A DNA stretch of 64,000 bases from Flavobacteriaceae bacterium GF1 (GCA_009797885.1 WNKP01000003.1:310001-374000), one strand, 5' to 3'. Counted from the first letter of the stretch, positions 1-8,233 are shown. Notes: a model not told the origin generated them from the letters alone. Numbers and translations: made by a program.

Positions 1-823
1 GCTGATCGGTGCTAGGAGCAAAGTACTTCACAATTGGTATTTCGCTATCGTCCAACCTACGTTTGTTTTTTCCTATTTTATAAATCCAAGATTCAGCTTT
101 TAATTTGTTTGGTTTAAGTAACCTACCTGCAGGTAATACTCCACCATTTACAACTTTAGAAATCTCAATAATTTTGTTTTGTTCGGTCAAATATTTCCAA
201 TTTTCATATTGCTGCCTTTTAGGCGCTATCAATTTTCCAGATGGTAATTTTTCATTTTTTTTAGTCAAAGCATATACAACTTCACCACCATTTACCCTGT
301 TAGGGTTGTTTACGATGATCTTTTTCGTTTCAATAATATCATTGACAACAGTCGAATCTACGTATCGTGAAAGCTCAGTTATTAATTCTACAAGGGTCCA
401 CTTTTCGTATTGTGTGAAGAATGGTCTTAAGTGATAATATCGCAACGACAATTTCTTATCATCTCTGATGGTACTCCCCCAAAACGCAATTAGTACATTC
501 TTACTTTTGAATTCTGGGATTGTATCCTTTAAACTTTCAATGACTGATAGTCTAACTATAGTTTCTTCAGAGAGTCTAGTAAAAATTCTAAAATCTTCTT
601 GTTCTTGTCTTTGTTGCTGGATTTTTTCATCCTGTTTTTCTTTCCAAGTTGTATAGCATTTTGATATTCCACCAATAAAAACAGTTGTTAGAAGAAATAA
701 ACCAAAATTTGAATTTAGAAATGTCCAAACAGCTGAATTCTTATTCTTTCGTTTTTCCTCAAAGTCGTTTCTGGCCTCAAGCCTAGCTAATTCCTCGTGA
801 TATTTTTCATTTTTTGGATTCAT
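1..823 (-). CDS. Unknown membrane-anchored protein, cut by the window edge
   Basis: Reading the minus strand from an ATG at 823-821 gives about 274 codons with no stop before the window edge, so the C-terminus lies outside. The N-terminus is charged (residues 1-30), then a hydrophobic segment at about 34-56 looks like one membrane helix. A Glu/Gln/Lys-rich stretch follows (about 60-78), probably helical. The rest is soluble and basic. I recognise no family and assign no function. It is the downstream-most member of a run of minus-strand accessory genes and is separated from the next one by a long palindrome at 850-981. Confidence is in the reading frame, not in a role. Confidence 0.7.
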   Translation of the reverse strand, partial: MNPKNEKYHEELARLEARNDFEEKRKNKNSAVWTFLNSNFGLFLLTTVFIGGISKCYTTWKEKQDEKIQQQRQEQEDFRIFTRLSEETIVRLSVIESLKDTIPEFKSKNVLIAFWGSTIRDDKKLSLRYYHLRPFFTQYEKWTLVELITELSRYVDSTVVNDIIETKKIIVNNPNRVNGGEVVYALTKKNEKLPSGKLIAPKRQQYENWKYLTEQNKIIEISKVVNGGVLPAGRLLKPNKLKAESWIYKIGKNKRRLDDSEIPIVKYFAPSTDQ

Positions 824-849
824 TATTTCTTTAGATTTTAGCAATATTC

Positions 850-981
850 GCTAACGGTCTCGGCTATGATTTCGTTGTGGAATCATCAGCAGGATTATTC
901 CGCTTAGAAATCAGCCATTGATTAATACTTTTATTTTGGTGTCGCATAAAACCACAATGAATTATAGCCATTGTTGGCAAC
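850..981. repeat. Long imperfect palindrome, attC-like
   Basis: Left arm 850-880 (GCTAACGG...GGCTATGATTT...TTGTGG) pairs with right arm 952-981 (CCACAATGAATTATAGCC...GTTGGCAAC), leaving about 70 bp between them. The outermost hexamers GCTAAC and GTTGGC are the kind of complementary ends seen in integron attC sites, and the element sits exactly between two same-strand accessory genes. It could equally be a Bacteroidota intergenic palindrome of another origin. Confidence 0.6.
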
Positions 982-987
982 AGTTTT

Positions 988-1605
988 TTATCCGGGATTG
1001 TACTTTTCCGATAACTTTTTCAATCGATGTTTTTCATATTCTACTAAATGCTCAATCATAAAGAATCTCTCTCTATCAAAAACTACATTGCGCATATCGA
1101 AATATACCTTAATTGTTCGAGAGGAAATATCTTGTATTATGTCCTCAATAAGTTTAATAACTTCTTTGGTATCTTCAAAGGAAGGTGACACATCTGGATC
1201 TATGTCAATTTTATCGGTATGACTGTAGACTTTATCTCTTAGTAAAAGAATTTTGGATGTAGTCTCATAAAGATTTTCTAATTTAAAACTCCAATCTCTT
1301 AATACCTTTTCTTCAATTTGAAAATTGCCATAATATTTTCCCTTTCCAAATTTACTTATGAAGTTGTGTATGTTATACTTATGGCTATTTTTTGATTTAG
1401 AAAGTAATTTTGATAGTTCAATTGCAGCGTTTCTCCATAACACATGTCTTATAAATTGAAGATGTTGGCTTTTATTTATATAATCAGCTTCTTCCTGCGA
1501 ATTAGGTCTATGGAAATAATATGAGAATTCAATACATTCTCTGGACATGTGAAGAATGCCCCATATTTTGTTCAGGTTTTCATTTATTTCCTGCTTTTTA
1601 GTCAT
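988..1605 (-). CDS. HEPN-like (AbiU2-type) helical protein, putative
   Basis: A 205-residue protein, predicted mainly helical, without signal peptide or membrane segment. Residues 123-129 read RDKVYSH, which fits the R-x4-6-H signature of HEPN ribonuclease folds. The upstream helix around 55-70 (WRNAAIELSKLLSK) and the general layout resemble AbiU2-like HEPN proteins, which occur in defence and abortive-infection contexts. That resemblance is from memory of the family and is the only functional clue. The gene lies in the cassette-like region: its stop at 988 nearly touches the palindrome ending at 981, and the 22-bp tandem array lies upstream. No partner nucleotidyltransferase (MNT) gene is adjacent, so a toxin-antitoxin pair of that type is not supported. 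Confidence 0.6.
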   Translation of the reverse strand: MTKKQEINENLNKIWGILHMSRECIEFSYYFHRPNSQEEADYINKSQHLQFIRHVLWRNAAIELSKLLSKSKNSHKYNIHNFISKFGKGKYYGNFQIEEKVLRDWSFKLENLYETTSKILLLRDKVYSHTDKIDIDPDVSPSFEDTKEVIKLIEDIIQDISSRTIKVYFDMRNVVFDRERFFMIEHLVEYEKHRLKKLSEKYNPG

Positions 1606-1810
1606 CCAGAGAATTGTTGCAAACTCGTGTATAAGTATGTATCTACAAGTATTTCCTTAAAGATAAAAAACATCAAGGATAACCGTAAAAATGCAGTATT
1701 ATACAAAATGGGGATACAGGCATTAGGGATATCCCAAATGAAGGTATACCTGAATTTAATTTTACTGTCCAAAACCGTTAGATCAACTTGGTTACCCCTG
1801 TGGCCCAAAA
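1606..1810. other. Intergenic, no supported gene
   Basis: About 200 bases upstream of the HEPN-like gene. Short open frames exist on both strands but are hydrophobic, mutually antisense and unlike any family I know. The promoter of the HEPN-like gene should lie here. I see no convincing box. Confidence 0.4.
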
Positions 1811-2000
1811 CCTAAGTTAAACGCTCCAAAACTTTAAGTTCATCTTTCCAAGACATTAAGTTCATCTCTCCAAGACATTAAGTTCATCTTTTCAAGACTT
1901 TAAGCTAAACTCTCGAAGACTTTAGGTTAAACTTTTCAAGACTTTAGGTTAAACTTTTCAAGACTTTAGGTTAAACTTTTCAGGACTTTAAGTTCATCCC
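1811..2000. repeat. 22-bp tandem repeat array, about 9 units
   Basis: Units follow the pattern CTTTAAGTTCATCTTTCCAAGA, with variants such as CTTTAGGTTAAACTTTTCAAGA. Three adjacent units near 1918-1983 are almost identical, while the outer units are more diverged. The period of 22 bp is constant. The units are contiguous with no unique spacers, so this is a minisatellite and not a CRISPR array. It abuts dispersed repeat copy A at 2006. Confidence 0.85.
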
Positions 2001-2005
2001 TTCGC

Positions 2006-2112
2006 TCCGCAGTACCCACCAAAGGTGGACGAGGTAGTACTGCTGGGGCATAACCGTTTTAAAAGTTTTGTTTTTGATAGGGCGAAGTAGCCAAGCTAGT
2101 TCGTTGTGGGTG
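2006..2112 (-). repeat. Dispersed intergenic repeat, copy A
   Basis: First of three related ~100-bp copies in the window (others at 5156-5263 and 8300-8401). All share TACCC..., AAAGG, a TATAACC/CATAACC core followed by TTTTMAAAGTTTTG, then AATAGGGC or ATAGGGC, and GCCAAG near the right end. Copy A contains a small hairpin (CCACC AAA GGTGG, near 2016-2028) and overlaps the last codons of the esterase gene. Confidence 0.8.
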
Positions 2113-3007
2113 CATTGTTGTGCGCTGGTCTTGTTATTTCCAAATATTTCTTGGTATACCTTTCACCAAGTATCCGTTGCGATTCAGAGTCAAAATGTAC
2201 ATTATCCCCTTTGTGTCCCAGGTCTCCCGTTTTAACCAAGGCCATATTTTTGTCTTTCCTAGCGATATTTTGAATCACGGTATTTATAGCATCCCATCGC
2301 ATTTGTTTTTCAATTGGTTTGGAATAACTCCCCAATTCACCCAAGATTATGGGAAGCGTGTCGTTCTTTACAAGAAATCGGAAGCTATTGGTCAACGAAT
2401 CCAACCTTTGTGCATATTTTGGAATCAATTCCGTTTTTGCATTGCTTTCCCCTTGGTGCCAAATAATTCCTTTAATTATTCCATGGTCTTTCGCAAAAGC
2501 CACTTTGTTTTTGAAATTATCAAGAAGCGTTACGCCACGAAAGGTTTCATTATTTAGCCATTGTTCGATTGAACTCCCACCAACAGCACAAGGAATCATG
2601 GCAATTGAAATCCCTTTTGGTATCGAATCGAGCAACTTTTTTGCGAAAGACATTCCACAGTCAAGTCCGGTCAATGAAGGTTCATAAAAATGAAGGGGCT
2701 CTTTTGCATAAATCCATGAAATGGATTTATCAATGGTCAAAATTCTTCTATTCGGTAAAGTATCCTGTGGCTCGACAAACCCACGCCCCGCCATATTTGA
2801 CTGTCCCGCCATCATAAAAACATAAAGACTATCGGGATTTGGAAGTTTATCGACATAGGGTATTGTTTGCGGAAAATTAACCCGCCACTCTTTACTGGCT
2901 TTATGAACTTTATAGTTTCTATATGCTTTTGGTCCGGCATAAAAAGATAATAGTATCCCAATACCAATTATAGCAAGTCCAGTTCTTTTGAATCCCGATT
3001 TCATCAC
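2096..3007 (-). CDS. SASA-type carbohydrate (acetyl)esterase, membrane-anchored or secreted
   Basis: 303 residues. An N-terminal hydrophobic segment (about 8-25) is a signal anchor or uncleaved signal. The rest is a sialate O-acetylesterase-like SGNH domain (PF03629 type). Visible blocks are GQSNMAG at 68-74 with the nucleophile Ser70, GGSS at 143-146, WHQGESN at 183-189, and D268-x2-H271 as the catalytic Asp/His. Family members remove acetyl or acyl groups from plant, algal or sialic polysaccharides outside the cytoplasm; the substrate cannot be read from the sequence. It stands alone among minus-strand accessory genes rather than in a polysaccharide utilisation locus. The C-terminal codons merge with repeat copy A, so the end of the protein may have been remodelled. 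Confidence 0.85.
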   Translation of the reverse strand: MMKSGFKRTGLAIIGIGILLSFYAGPKAYRNYKVHKASKEWRVNFPQTIPYVDKLPNPDSLYVFMMAGQSNMAGRGFVEPQDTLPNRRILTIDKSISWIYAKEPLHFYEPSLTGLDCGMSFAKKLLDSIPKGISIAMIPCAVGGSSIEQWLNNETFRGVTLLDNFKNKVAFAKDHGIIKGIIWHQGESNAKTELIPKYAQRLDSLTNSFRFLVKNDTLPIILGELGSYSKPIEKQMRWDAINTVIQNIARKDKNMALVKTGDLGHKGDNVHFDSESQRILGERYTKKYLEITRPAHNNAPTTN

Positions 3008-3382
3008 ATGTTAATGCTATTGATGGCTACATTTTTTTCTTGTGCACAACGCCGTGTTATGTTAAGTCTGGCGAGTTTTATGGAAATATAGGAAAATTGT
3101 CAACGATGTGAAGGTTATCTGTCCCAACGTTGGTGTGCGTGAAGCTTCACATCAATGATCGATAAGGCCATATAATGACCGTATCTTGTAGTTTTTGTGG
3201 TATTGGAGTAAAATTTGTCGACCACCGAGCGGAGCGACCGATGAACACTCGGAAAATAACCAGCAACGGTGAATAAATTGCATATAGCTTCCTGATATGT
3301 TGTGTAGAAAAGCCGTGGGGTCTACTGGCAGGTCCCTTCTTCTACGGTTTTCGTAATTTGGCATGCAATTGTTATCCGTTTT
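3008..3382. other. Intergenic region with palindromic remnants
   Basis: 375 bases without a credible gene. It holds a half-site-like CTTGTGCACAACGCCGTG at 3039-3056, a GTGAAGCTTCAC palindrome near 3138-3149, the motif CACCGAGCGGAGCGACCG near 3222-3239, and the long palindrome at 3264-3380. A 70-codon minus-strand frame at 3152-3364 overlaps these elements and looks spurious. Confidence 0.5.
3264..3380. repeat. Second long imperfect palindrome, attC-like
   Basis: Outer arms: 3264-3288 (CAACGGTGAATAAATTGCATA...) and 3356-3380 (...GGCATGCAATTGTTATCCGTT). Inner arms: GAAAAGCCGTGG near 3307-3318 and the reverse complement of CGAAAACCGTAG near 3342-3353. Two nested arm pairs separated by unpaired bases is the architecture of integron attC sites. 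The element ends 2 bp before the stop codon of the upstream beta-helix gene. Confidence 0.5.
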
Positions 3383-4726
3383 TTAATCGCAAAGGACTGA
3401 ATTTTGATATTCTTTTCCCAATGATTCAATATCCTTTACAGTATGTCCTGTCAGTACATTAAACGAACTTAATACAGCAAGATTTTCATTTTGACATCCA
3501 CTACAAAAAAAACCATACTCTCCATTAAGCGTTAGATGATTATTTCGTATGGTATAATTTGAGATATTCGCATCGTGTACTTGTATACCGGCCAATGTGT
3601 TGCTTATGACCTGGTTTGATGTCACAATAGCGCTCTTGGTCCTGGTAAGTTTTATCCCAACCCACTTGTTCATAATAACCTGATTATTTGATATCGTATT
3701 ATTATATGATGTCTGAGTGGATGTAAAATTTTCTTCTTCAAAATAACTTATACCATAATAGTTGTTTTTAACAAAATTGTTGGTTATCATATTTTTTTGA
3801 GCCCCATTTCCGATATAAATACCAGAATAGTCTTGACGAAATCCGGGTATTATTTCATTGGTATCTCCATCATTATCTATGTCTGCTACGTCTACGTAAC
3901 AAATTTCTATATCAGAGTTGGCATTGTTTTTAACAATATTATTACTTATGATACAGTTCTGCGAACCTGTCCCATAATCCAAGTTAACGCCATTTACCTC
4001 ACCATCCACGGATCCATCCAATGCAATACCACAAATACTATTATTTATAACAATATTATTATTGACTATTACTTCAAAAGATCGGTTTGCCGTTATTCCA
4101 ATTCTGGAATTGCTCACAAAGTTTGATGAGACATCACATAGGGAAGATCCATGTTTATAATTACCATTGGATACTTTTCCTCCATCGGTAATTGCAATTC
4201 CTGCACCGGTATTACTATTTGAACCTGTTATCTTATTGTCTCTTATGGTAATATTAGTGCTGTGCACTACTTCAATTCCTTTATTTTTAAAGTTATTGAT
4301 GTTTAGCCCCGTTATATTTATATTGTTGGAATCTGTAATAAGTATTCCTTTATTTCCATTGTTCTGTCCATTTGGATCTTCTATTACTCCCAGTTTATCA
4401 CCTATTATGCTTATGTTCTTTGCATTACTAATGTAAAATACTATCCAAGTAGAATATAGTTTGCCATAGTTTCTTATGACAATATTATCTTTTAACTCAA
4501 TTTTTTTAGGTACTTTTTCTCCTTCTGAATTGATATAAAAAAACAAGGTGTTGAAATCATATTCTCCAGGGGTAATTTCAATACATCCACCTCCATTGGT
4601 AGAAAGGGAATTAATGTCACTATTAATGGTTGCAAAATTACTTGGGGTAATTTGGATACAATTTTGTCCTGATAATTTTGAGAAAAAAGTAAAAACCAAA
4701 ATAGACAGCGCAATTTTAATTTTCAT
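3383..4726 (-). CDS. Secreted parallel beta-helix (PbH1 repeat) protein
   Basis: 447 residues starting with a clear signal peptide (cleavage near SGQ-N, residue 20). From about 90 onward the protein is a series of short repeats rich in Asn, Ile and Gly (NNI.N, GI.I, NITI). This is the hallmark of right-handed parallel beta-helix proteins such as pectate-lyase-like, NosD-like or mannuronan-epimerase-like families. No catalytic signature can be named, so it may be a polysaccharide lyase/epimerase-like enzyme or a surface adhesin. There is no recognisable T9SS C-terminal sorting domain (the end is QNSVLCD). An Asp/Asn-rich DIDNDGDTNE segment near 285 resembles a calcium-binding loop. It is the longest intact gene of the cassette-like stretch. 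Confidence 0.8.
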   Translation of the reverse strand: MKIKIALSILVFTFFSKLSGQNCIQITPSNFATINSDINSLSTNGGGCIEITPGEYDFNTLFFYINSEGEKVPKKIELKDNIVIRNYGKLYSTWIVFYISNAKNISIIGDKLGVIEDPNGQNNGNKGILITDSNNINITGLNINNFKNKGIEVVHSTNITIRDNKITGSNSNTGAGIAITDGGKVSNGNYKHGSSLCDVSSNFVSNSRIGITANRSFEVIVNNNIVINNSICGIALDGSVDGEVNGVNLDYGTGSQNCIISNNIVKNNANSDIEICYVDVADIDNDGDTNEIIPGFRQDYSGIYIGNGAQKNMITNNFVKNNYYGISYFEEENFTSTQTSYNNTISNNQVIMNKWVGIKLTRTKSAIVTSNQVISNTLAGIQVHDANISNYTIRNNHLTLNGEYGFFCSGCQNENLAVLSSFNVLTGHTVKDIESLGKEYQNSVLCD

Positions 4727-4746
4727 ATTCCAATAAGTTTAGTTTT

Positions 4747-5055
4747 TTATTGATTACCGATGACGTTGGAATATAGACCATATGATCTATACCTTTTATG
4801 TGCGGAACAAGTTAAGAGATCTTTGATTTCTTTGAACGAATTTTCTTCCATATGGATGTGGATTTTTATGGTTTTGGCTGAATTGTGTCCGACCAGCAAT
4901 TGAATGTCTACTATCAGTTCCCTCTTCCAATAAACAAGTTTCAAAACTGTGCCACAGTATATGTGATGTAACTTTCTTTTGCCTACTAGCTTTTTGGCGG
5001 CATTTGCAATCAGCTTTAACACGTTTGAAGCCGTGTATGACTTATTCCTTGGTCC
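4747..5055 (-). pseudogene. Tyrosine recombinase (integrase) C-terminal relic
   Basis: The frame between an upstream TAG (5058-5056) and the stop at 4747 matches the last ~100 residues of Bacteroidota tyrosine recombinases. The pattern A-S-N-V-L-K...AAKK...K-L-H-H-I corresponds to the region before the RHxxAT box, and LVGHNSAKTIKIHIHM corresponds to the usual LLGHxSxKTTEIYTHV. The catalytic Arg-His box is degraded (HHIYCGT) and the nucleophile Tyr is His. The N-terminal catalytic and core-binding parts are missing, so it is inactive. It may mark past site-specific integration at the right border of the accessory stretch. A GTG at 5022 could start a short product, but this is more likely a decayed gene. 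Confidence 0.75.
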
Positions 5056-5155
5056 CTAAAAAAGAAAGGTTTGGGGCCTGTAAACCTTAAAAATAGCTCC
5101 TTAGCTCACTTAGTAGGGTAGGACCCAACACTGTTGTCCTATCTTTATTCCCCCA

Positions 5156-5263
5156 CCCCGCCGTACCCGCCAAAGGCGCACAGGGTTGTACCACTACGGT
5201 ATAACCATTTTCAAAGTTTTGATACGAATAGGGCGTAGCAGCCAAGTTACCTCGCAGTGGGTG
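5156..5263 (-). repeat. Dispersed intergenic repeat, copy B
   Basis: Same repeat family as 2006-2112 and 8300-8401 and in the same orientation. It contains TACCCGCC AAAGGCGC, GGTATAACCA, TTTTCAAAGTTTTGATACGAATAGGGC and GCAGCCAAG. An apparent 81-codon minus-strand frame across it is made of repeat sequence and is not a gene. Confidence 0.8.
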
Positions 5264-5343
5264 TGATAAAAATGGGAGAACAAATTGTATATTTATTTTA
5301 TACAAGCCCTTTTCAAATGAAGTCCCACTCAAGTCTTACTATC

Positions 5344-5952
5344 ATGGCTCAAACCTACAGGAGAAGGCTATTGCTTTTGGTATTGATCTGTGCCCCCCAA
5401 TTTTTCGGCTTTGGCCAGACCCTGGAATACGATGTTTTTGTCAATGGACGTCCTTCCGGACAGGCCACGGTTACTAAAACCTCAATATCCGATCAGGAGG
5501 TTAAGATCGAATTGAAATCTTCCTTGAAAGTACACCTTTTAGTTTCCATACATATTGAATTTGAAGGTTATGCCATATGCAAAGACCGTGTGTTGCAGAA
5601 AAGTGAAGTGACCGTTCGTAACAATGGACATCTACACTCAAAAACTACAACCTTACTTGAAAATGATGTTTACAGCATTATTAAGAATAAAAAAGCCAAA
5701 CCATTTACTCAGGGGAACATCAGTTTTACGGGCTATGATCTATACTACACGATTCCCATCGGTAAGTCCACGGTATATTCCCTAAGCAACGGTACAATGG
5801 ACAGTATTGAAAAAACCGATTTGACCTCATTTGAATTGATAAATGCAAAAAACCGTAAAAGCCTATATCGATATAACGACAAGGGGATTGCCGAATACAT
5901 CAAGATACCACAGAAACCATATGATATTGAATTTAAACTGAACAATAACTGA
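5344..5952 (+). CDS. DUF6134 family secreted protein
   Basis: 202 residues from the ATG at 5344. An Arg-rich N-terminus is followed by a hydrophobic stretch and GFGQ, a plausible signal peptide. The mature part begins LEYDVFVNGRPSGQ and is rich in beta strands, with the pattern of the Bacteroidota DUF6134 family: Y-x-V-x-x-N-G at the start, a central FTGYDLYYTIP, and a C-terminal tract resembling YRYNDKGIAEYIKI. The function of this family is unknown. In-frame alternative starts at 5317 and 5257 would lengthen the N-terminus; 5344 was chosen because the signal peptide then has normal length. The APC permease follows after 22 bp on the same strand, so co-transcription is likely. Confidence 0.75.
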   Translation: MAQTYRRRLLLLVLICAPQFFGFGQTLEYDVFVNGRPSGQATVTKTSISDQEVKIELKSSLKVHLLVSIHIEFEGYAICKDRVLQKSEVTVRNNGHLHSKTTTLLENDVYSIIKNKKAKPFTQGNISFTGYDLYYTIPIGKSTVYSLSNGTMDSIEKTDLTSFELINAKNRKSLYRYNDKGIAEYIKIPQKPYDIEFKLNNN

Positions 5953-5974
5953 TCCATATTGATGGTAAAAAGAG

Positions 5975-7261
5975 ATGGACGATAAAAAAATTGGATTAAA
6001 GGAAGCCGTGTCCATCGGTATTGGCGGCATGGTTGGCGGTGGAATATTCGCAGTCCTTGGATTGGCCGTGGCATTGGCACAAGGGGGAACCCCTATCGCG
6101 TTTTTGATTGCCGGAATTATTGCGTTTTTGACATCATATTCATATGCCAAGCTTTCCCAGGCCTATCCCGATCGTGGAGGGACCGTTAAGTTCATGAACG
6201 TTGGGTTTGGCATCGGCATATTAAGTGGAGGACTCAACAACTTATTGTGGATCAGTTATGTGATTATGCTCTCGCTGTATGCAAGTGCATTCGGTTCTTA
6301 CGCTCAGAACCTGTTGAGCATTACAGGGGATAAGGCCATCGATACCCATATTTTCATGAGCGCCATAATCCTTTTGGCAACAGGTATCAACTATTATAGT
6401 ATAAAGGTCGTGAGCAAAATTGAATCTTATGCGGTAATCATAAAACTGGTGATATTATTGGCCTTTGTTGCTGTAGGTGTCTATGGATTGTTTGGAAACC
6501 CAAACCTACAGCAATTGGCAATCTCCAATTGGGAAGCTCCTTTAAATTTGGTTACCGGTGGGATGGTCATTTTTGTGGCCTACGAGGGTTTTGAACTCAT
6601 CGCCAACGCCGCCCCGGATATCAAGAATCCGGAAAAGAACATTGCACGGTCCTATTTTATATCCGTACTCTTCGTAATTGCCCTTTATGTCGCCATTGCC
6701 GTAATCGCTGTGGGATCTCTTCCCTTTGATGATATTGCCAGGGCGCAGGATTATGTCCTGGCCGAAGCTGCCAAACCCTTATTGGGTAAGATAGGCTTTA
6801 CCATTATTACCTTAGCAGCACTTATCTCCACGTTTTCCGCAATCAATGCCTCCTTGTATGGAGGAAGTAGGGTGAGTTTTGAATTGGCCGAAGATGATGA
6901 GCTGCCACATGAGCTATCCAAATATTGTTGGAACCAACCCATTGGGTTGGCAATAACGGCCGTTCTCACCTTGATCATTGCCAACACCTTGGATTTGGAA
7001 AGTATATCAACAGCGGGCAGTATTGGGTTTTTATTGATTTTTGCCATGGTAAACTATATAGCTTTCAAAAAGGCCTCCGATATTGAAGGAAAAAGGATGG
7101 TGGCCCTAATGGCAACCTTACTTTGTCTAATAGCTTTGGCAGCTTTGATTGTACAACAGATGGAATCCAATTTGGCAGGGGCTCTGATTGCCATTGGAAT
7201 CGTTCTCACAAGTTTCCTGTTCGAGTTTATCTATAAAAGAACAGAGCAAAGCAAGCCTTGA
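5975..7261 (+). CDS. APC-superfamily amino acid permease
   Basis: 428 residues, nearly all hydrophobic, with about 12 membrane helices. The first helix has the Gly-rich substrate-site motif GIGGMVGGGIFAVLG (residues 16-30), typical of the APC amino acid/polyamine/organocation transporters. The conserved helix 6 region appears as FVAYEGFELIANA, followed by the loop PDIKNPEKNIARS. It is expected to import or exchange an amino acid across the inner membrane, driven by H+ or Na+; the substrate cannot be told. It follows the DUF6134 gene by 22 bp. Confidence 0.9.
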   Translation: MDDKKIGLKEAVSIGIGGMVGGGIFAVLGLAVALAQGGTPIAFLIAGIIAFLTSYSYAKLSQAYPDRGGTVKFMNVGFGIGILSGGLNNLLWISYVIMLSLYASAFGSYAQNLLSITGDKAIDTHIFMSAIILLATGINYYSIKVVSKIESYAVIIKLVILLAFVAVGVYGLFGNPNLQQLAISNWEAPLNLVTGGMVIFVAYEGFELIANAAPDIKNPEKNIARSYFISVLFVIALYVAIAVIAVGSLPFDDIARAQDYVLAEAAKPLLGKIGFTIITLAALISTFSAINASLYGGSRVSFELAEDDELPHELSKYCWNQPIGLAITAVLTLIIANTLDLESISTAGSIGFLLIFAMVNYIAFKKASDIEGKRMVALMATLLCLIALAALIVQQMESNLAGALIAIGIVLTSFLFEFIYKRTEQSKP

Positions 7262-7342
7262 TTTCATATGGGAAAAGCTGGAAAGGGACCACCGCAAAAT
7301 CCAAATTTTTTGTTTTAATATCGTCTACCTAGTTTAAAAATT

Positions 7343-8233
7343 ATGAGTGAAAATTCAGTGTCGACCATATACGGCAATGTTGGATATATGGAAATTGGTC
7401 CACAAAATGATGAAACAATTTTGCTTTCAACCGGTGGAGGGGCTGGTTACGATGCCGTTCAAGCCTTTGAATGGCTCGCTCAAGAAGGATTTAGGGTTGT
7501 TGCGATCAACCGTCCCGGTTATTATAATTTGCCCCTTGAACCCAACTACACCATAGAAACACATGCGGATATTTATCATGAGGTGCTCACTACAATGGGA
7601 ATTAGTGAGAAAGTTCATGTTTTTGGAGTTTCAATGGGTGGAATATCAGCACTATATTATGCCAATAAATACCCCACGAAATCATTGGTCCTCTGGAGCG
7701 CAATAACAGGTAAGTACAAGGTAAATGTATCTTCAACGAATTCTGCCCTAGGAAAATTAGTGCTTTCCAAGAAAGGAAAAAATCTAATATCCTGGCTATT
7801 ACTTTTCTCGGCCAAATATTTCCCAAAAAAGACCATTCAGTCGTTTCTTAAGACGGAATCTAGTTTGAATAAAAAAGAAAGGGTGTCCTTGTCCAAAGAA
7901 ATAGTGAATGACCCCAAAAGCAAGAAAGAGTTTATTGTTTTTATCAAGTCCTTGACCCCAATGAGTGCTTTATATCCGGGTATGATGGATGAAATGGTAA
8001 AAACCACAAAGTTAGGTGATGTAAATTGGTCAGGTATCAAATGTCCTGTATTCGCCGTGTACTCAAAAATTGATGCTGATGTCTCAATTGACCACTCACA
8101 AAGGTTAGCAGAACAGATTTCGAATATCAAACTGAAGTATGTAAAAGCAGGAGGGCATTTTGTCTGGTGGGGTAAAGAAGGGGAAGAAGTAAAACAGGGG
8201 ACAATCAAGTTTTTTTCGAAACATTCCTCGTAG
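7343..8233 (+). CDS. Alpha/beta hydrolase
   Basis: 296 residues without a signal peptide. The nucleophile elbow GVSMGG is at 95-100 (Ser97), preceded by a Gly-rich oxyanion-type STGGGAGYD at 29-37. The acid is probably the Asp in YSKIDADVS and the base the His in AGGHFVWW near residue 272. This is a cytoplasmic alpha/beta hydrolase of unknown substrate, such as an esterase, lactonase or C-C hydrolase-like enzyme. It begins 81 bp after the permease gene and may have its own promoter. A dispersed repeat lies shortly downstream. Confidence 0.85.
   Translation: MSENSVSTIYGNVGYMEIGPQNDETILLSTGGGAGYDAVQAFEWLAQEGFRVVAINRPGYYNLPLEPNYTIETHADIYHEVLTTMGISEKVHVFGVSMGGISALYYANKYPTKSLVLWSAITGKYKVNVSSTNSALGKLVLSKKGKNLISWLLLFSAKYFPKKTIQSFLKTESSLNKKERVSLSKEIVNDPKSKKEFIVFIKSLTPMSALYPGMMDEMVKTTKLGDVNWSGIKCPVFAVYSKIDADVSIDHSQRLAEQISNIKLKYVKAGGHFVWWGKEGEEVKQGTIKFFSKHSS

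Noticed and set aside
1602-1808. 68-codon minus-strand frame upstream of the HEPN-like gene
   Set aside because: It overlaps that gene's start, has an antisense competitor of equal length and no recognisable features.
1811-2000. CRISPR array
   Set aside because: Units are contiguous 22-mers with no unique spacers, and no cas genes are nearby.
3152-3364. 70-codon minus-strand frame
   Set aside because: It lies across the long palindrome and other repeat motifs, has odd composition (RRRR, mixed) and resembles no protein.
4747-5022. Functional 91-residue protein from a GTG start
   Set aside because: It is an integrase fragment lacking the catalytic Tyr, Arg and the N-terminal domains.
5087-5332. 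81-codon minus-strand frame
   Set aside because: Most of it is dispersed repeat copy B translated by chance.
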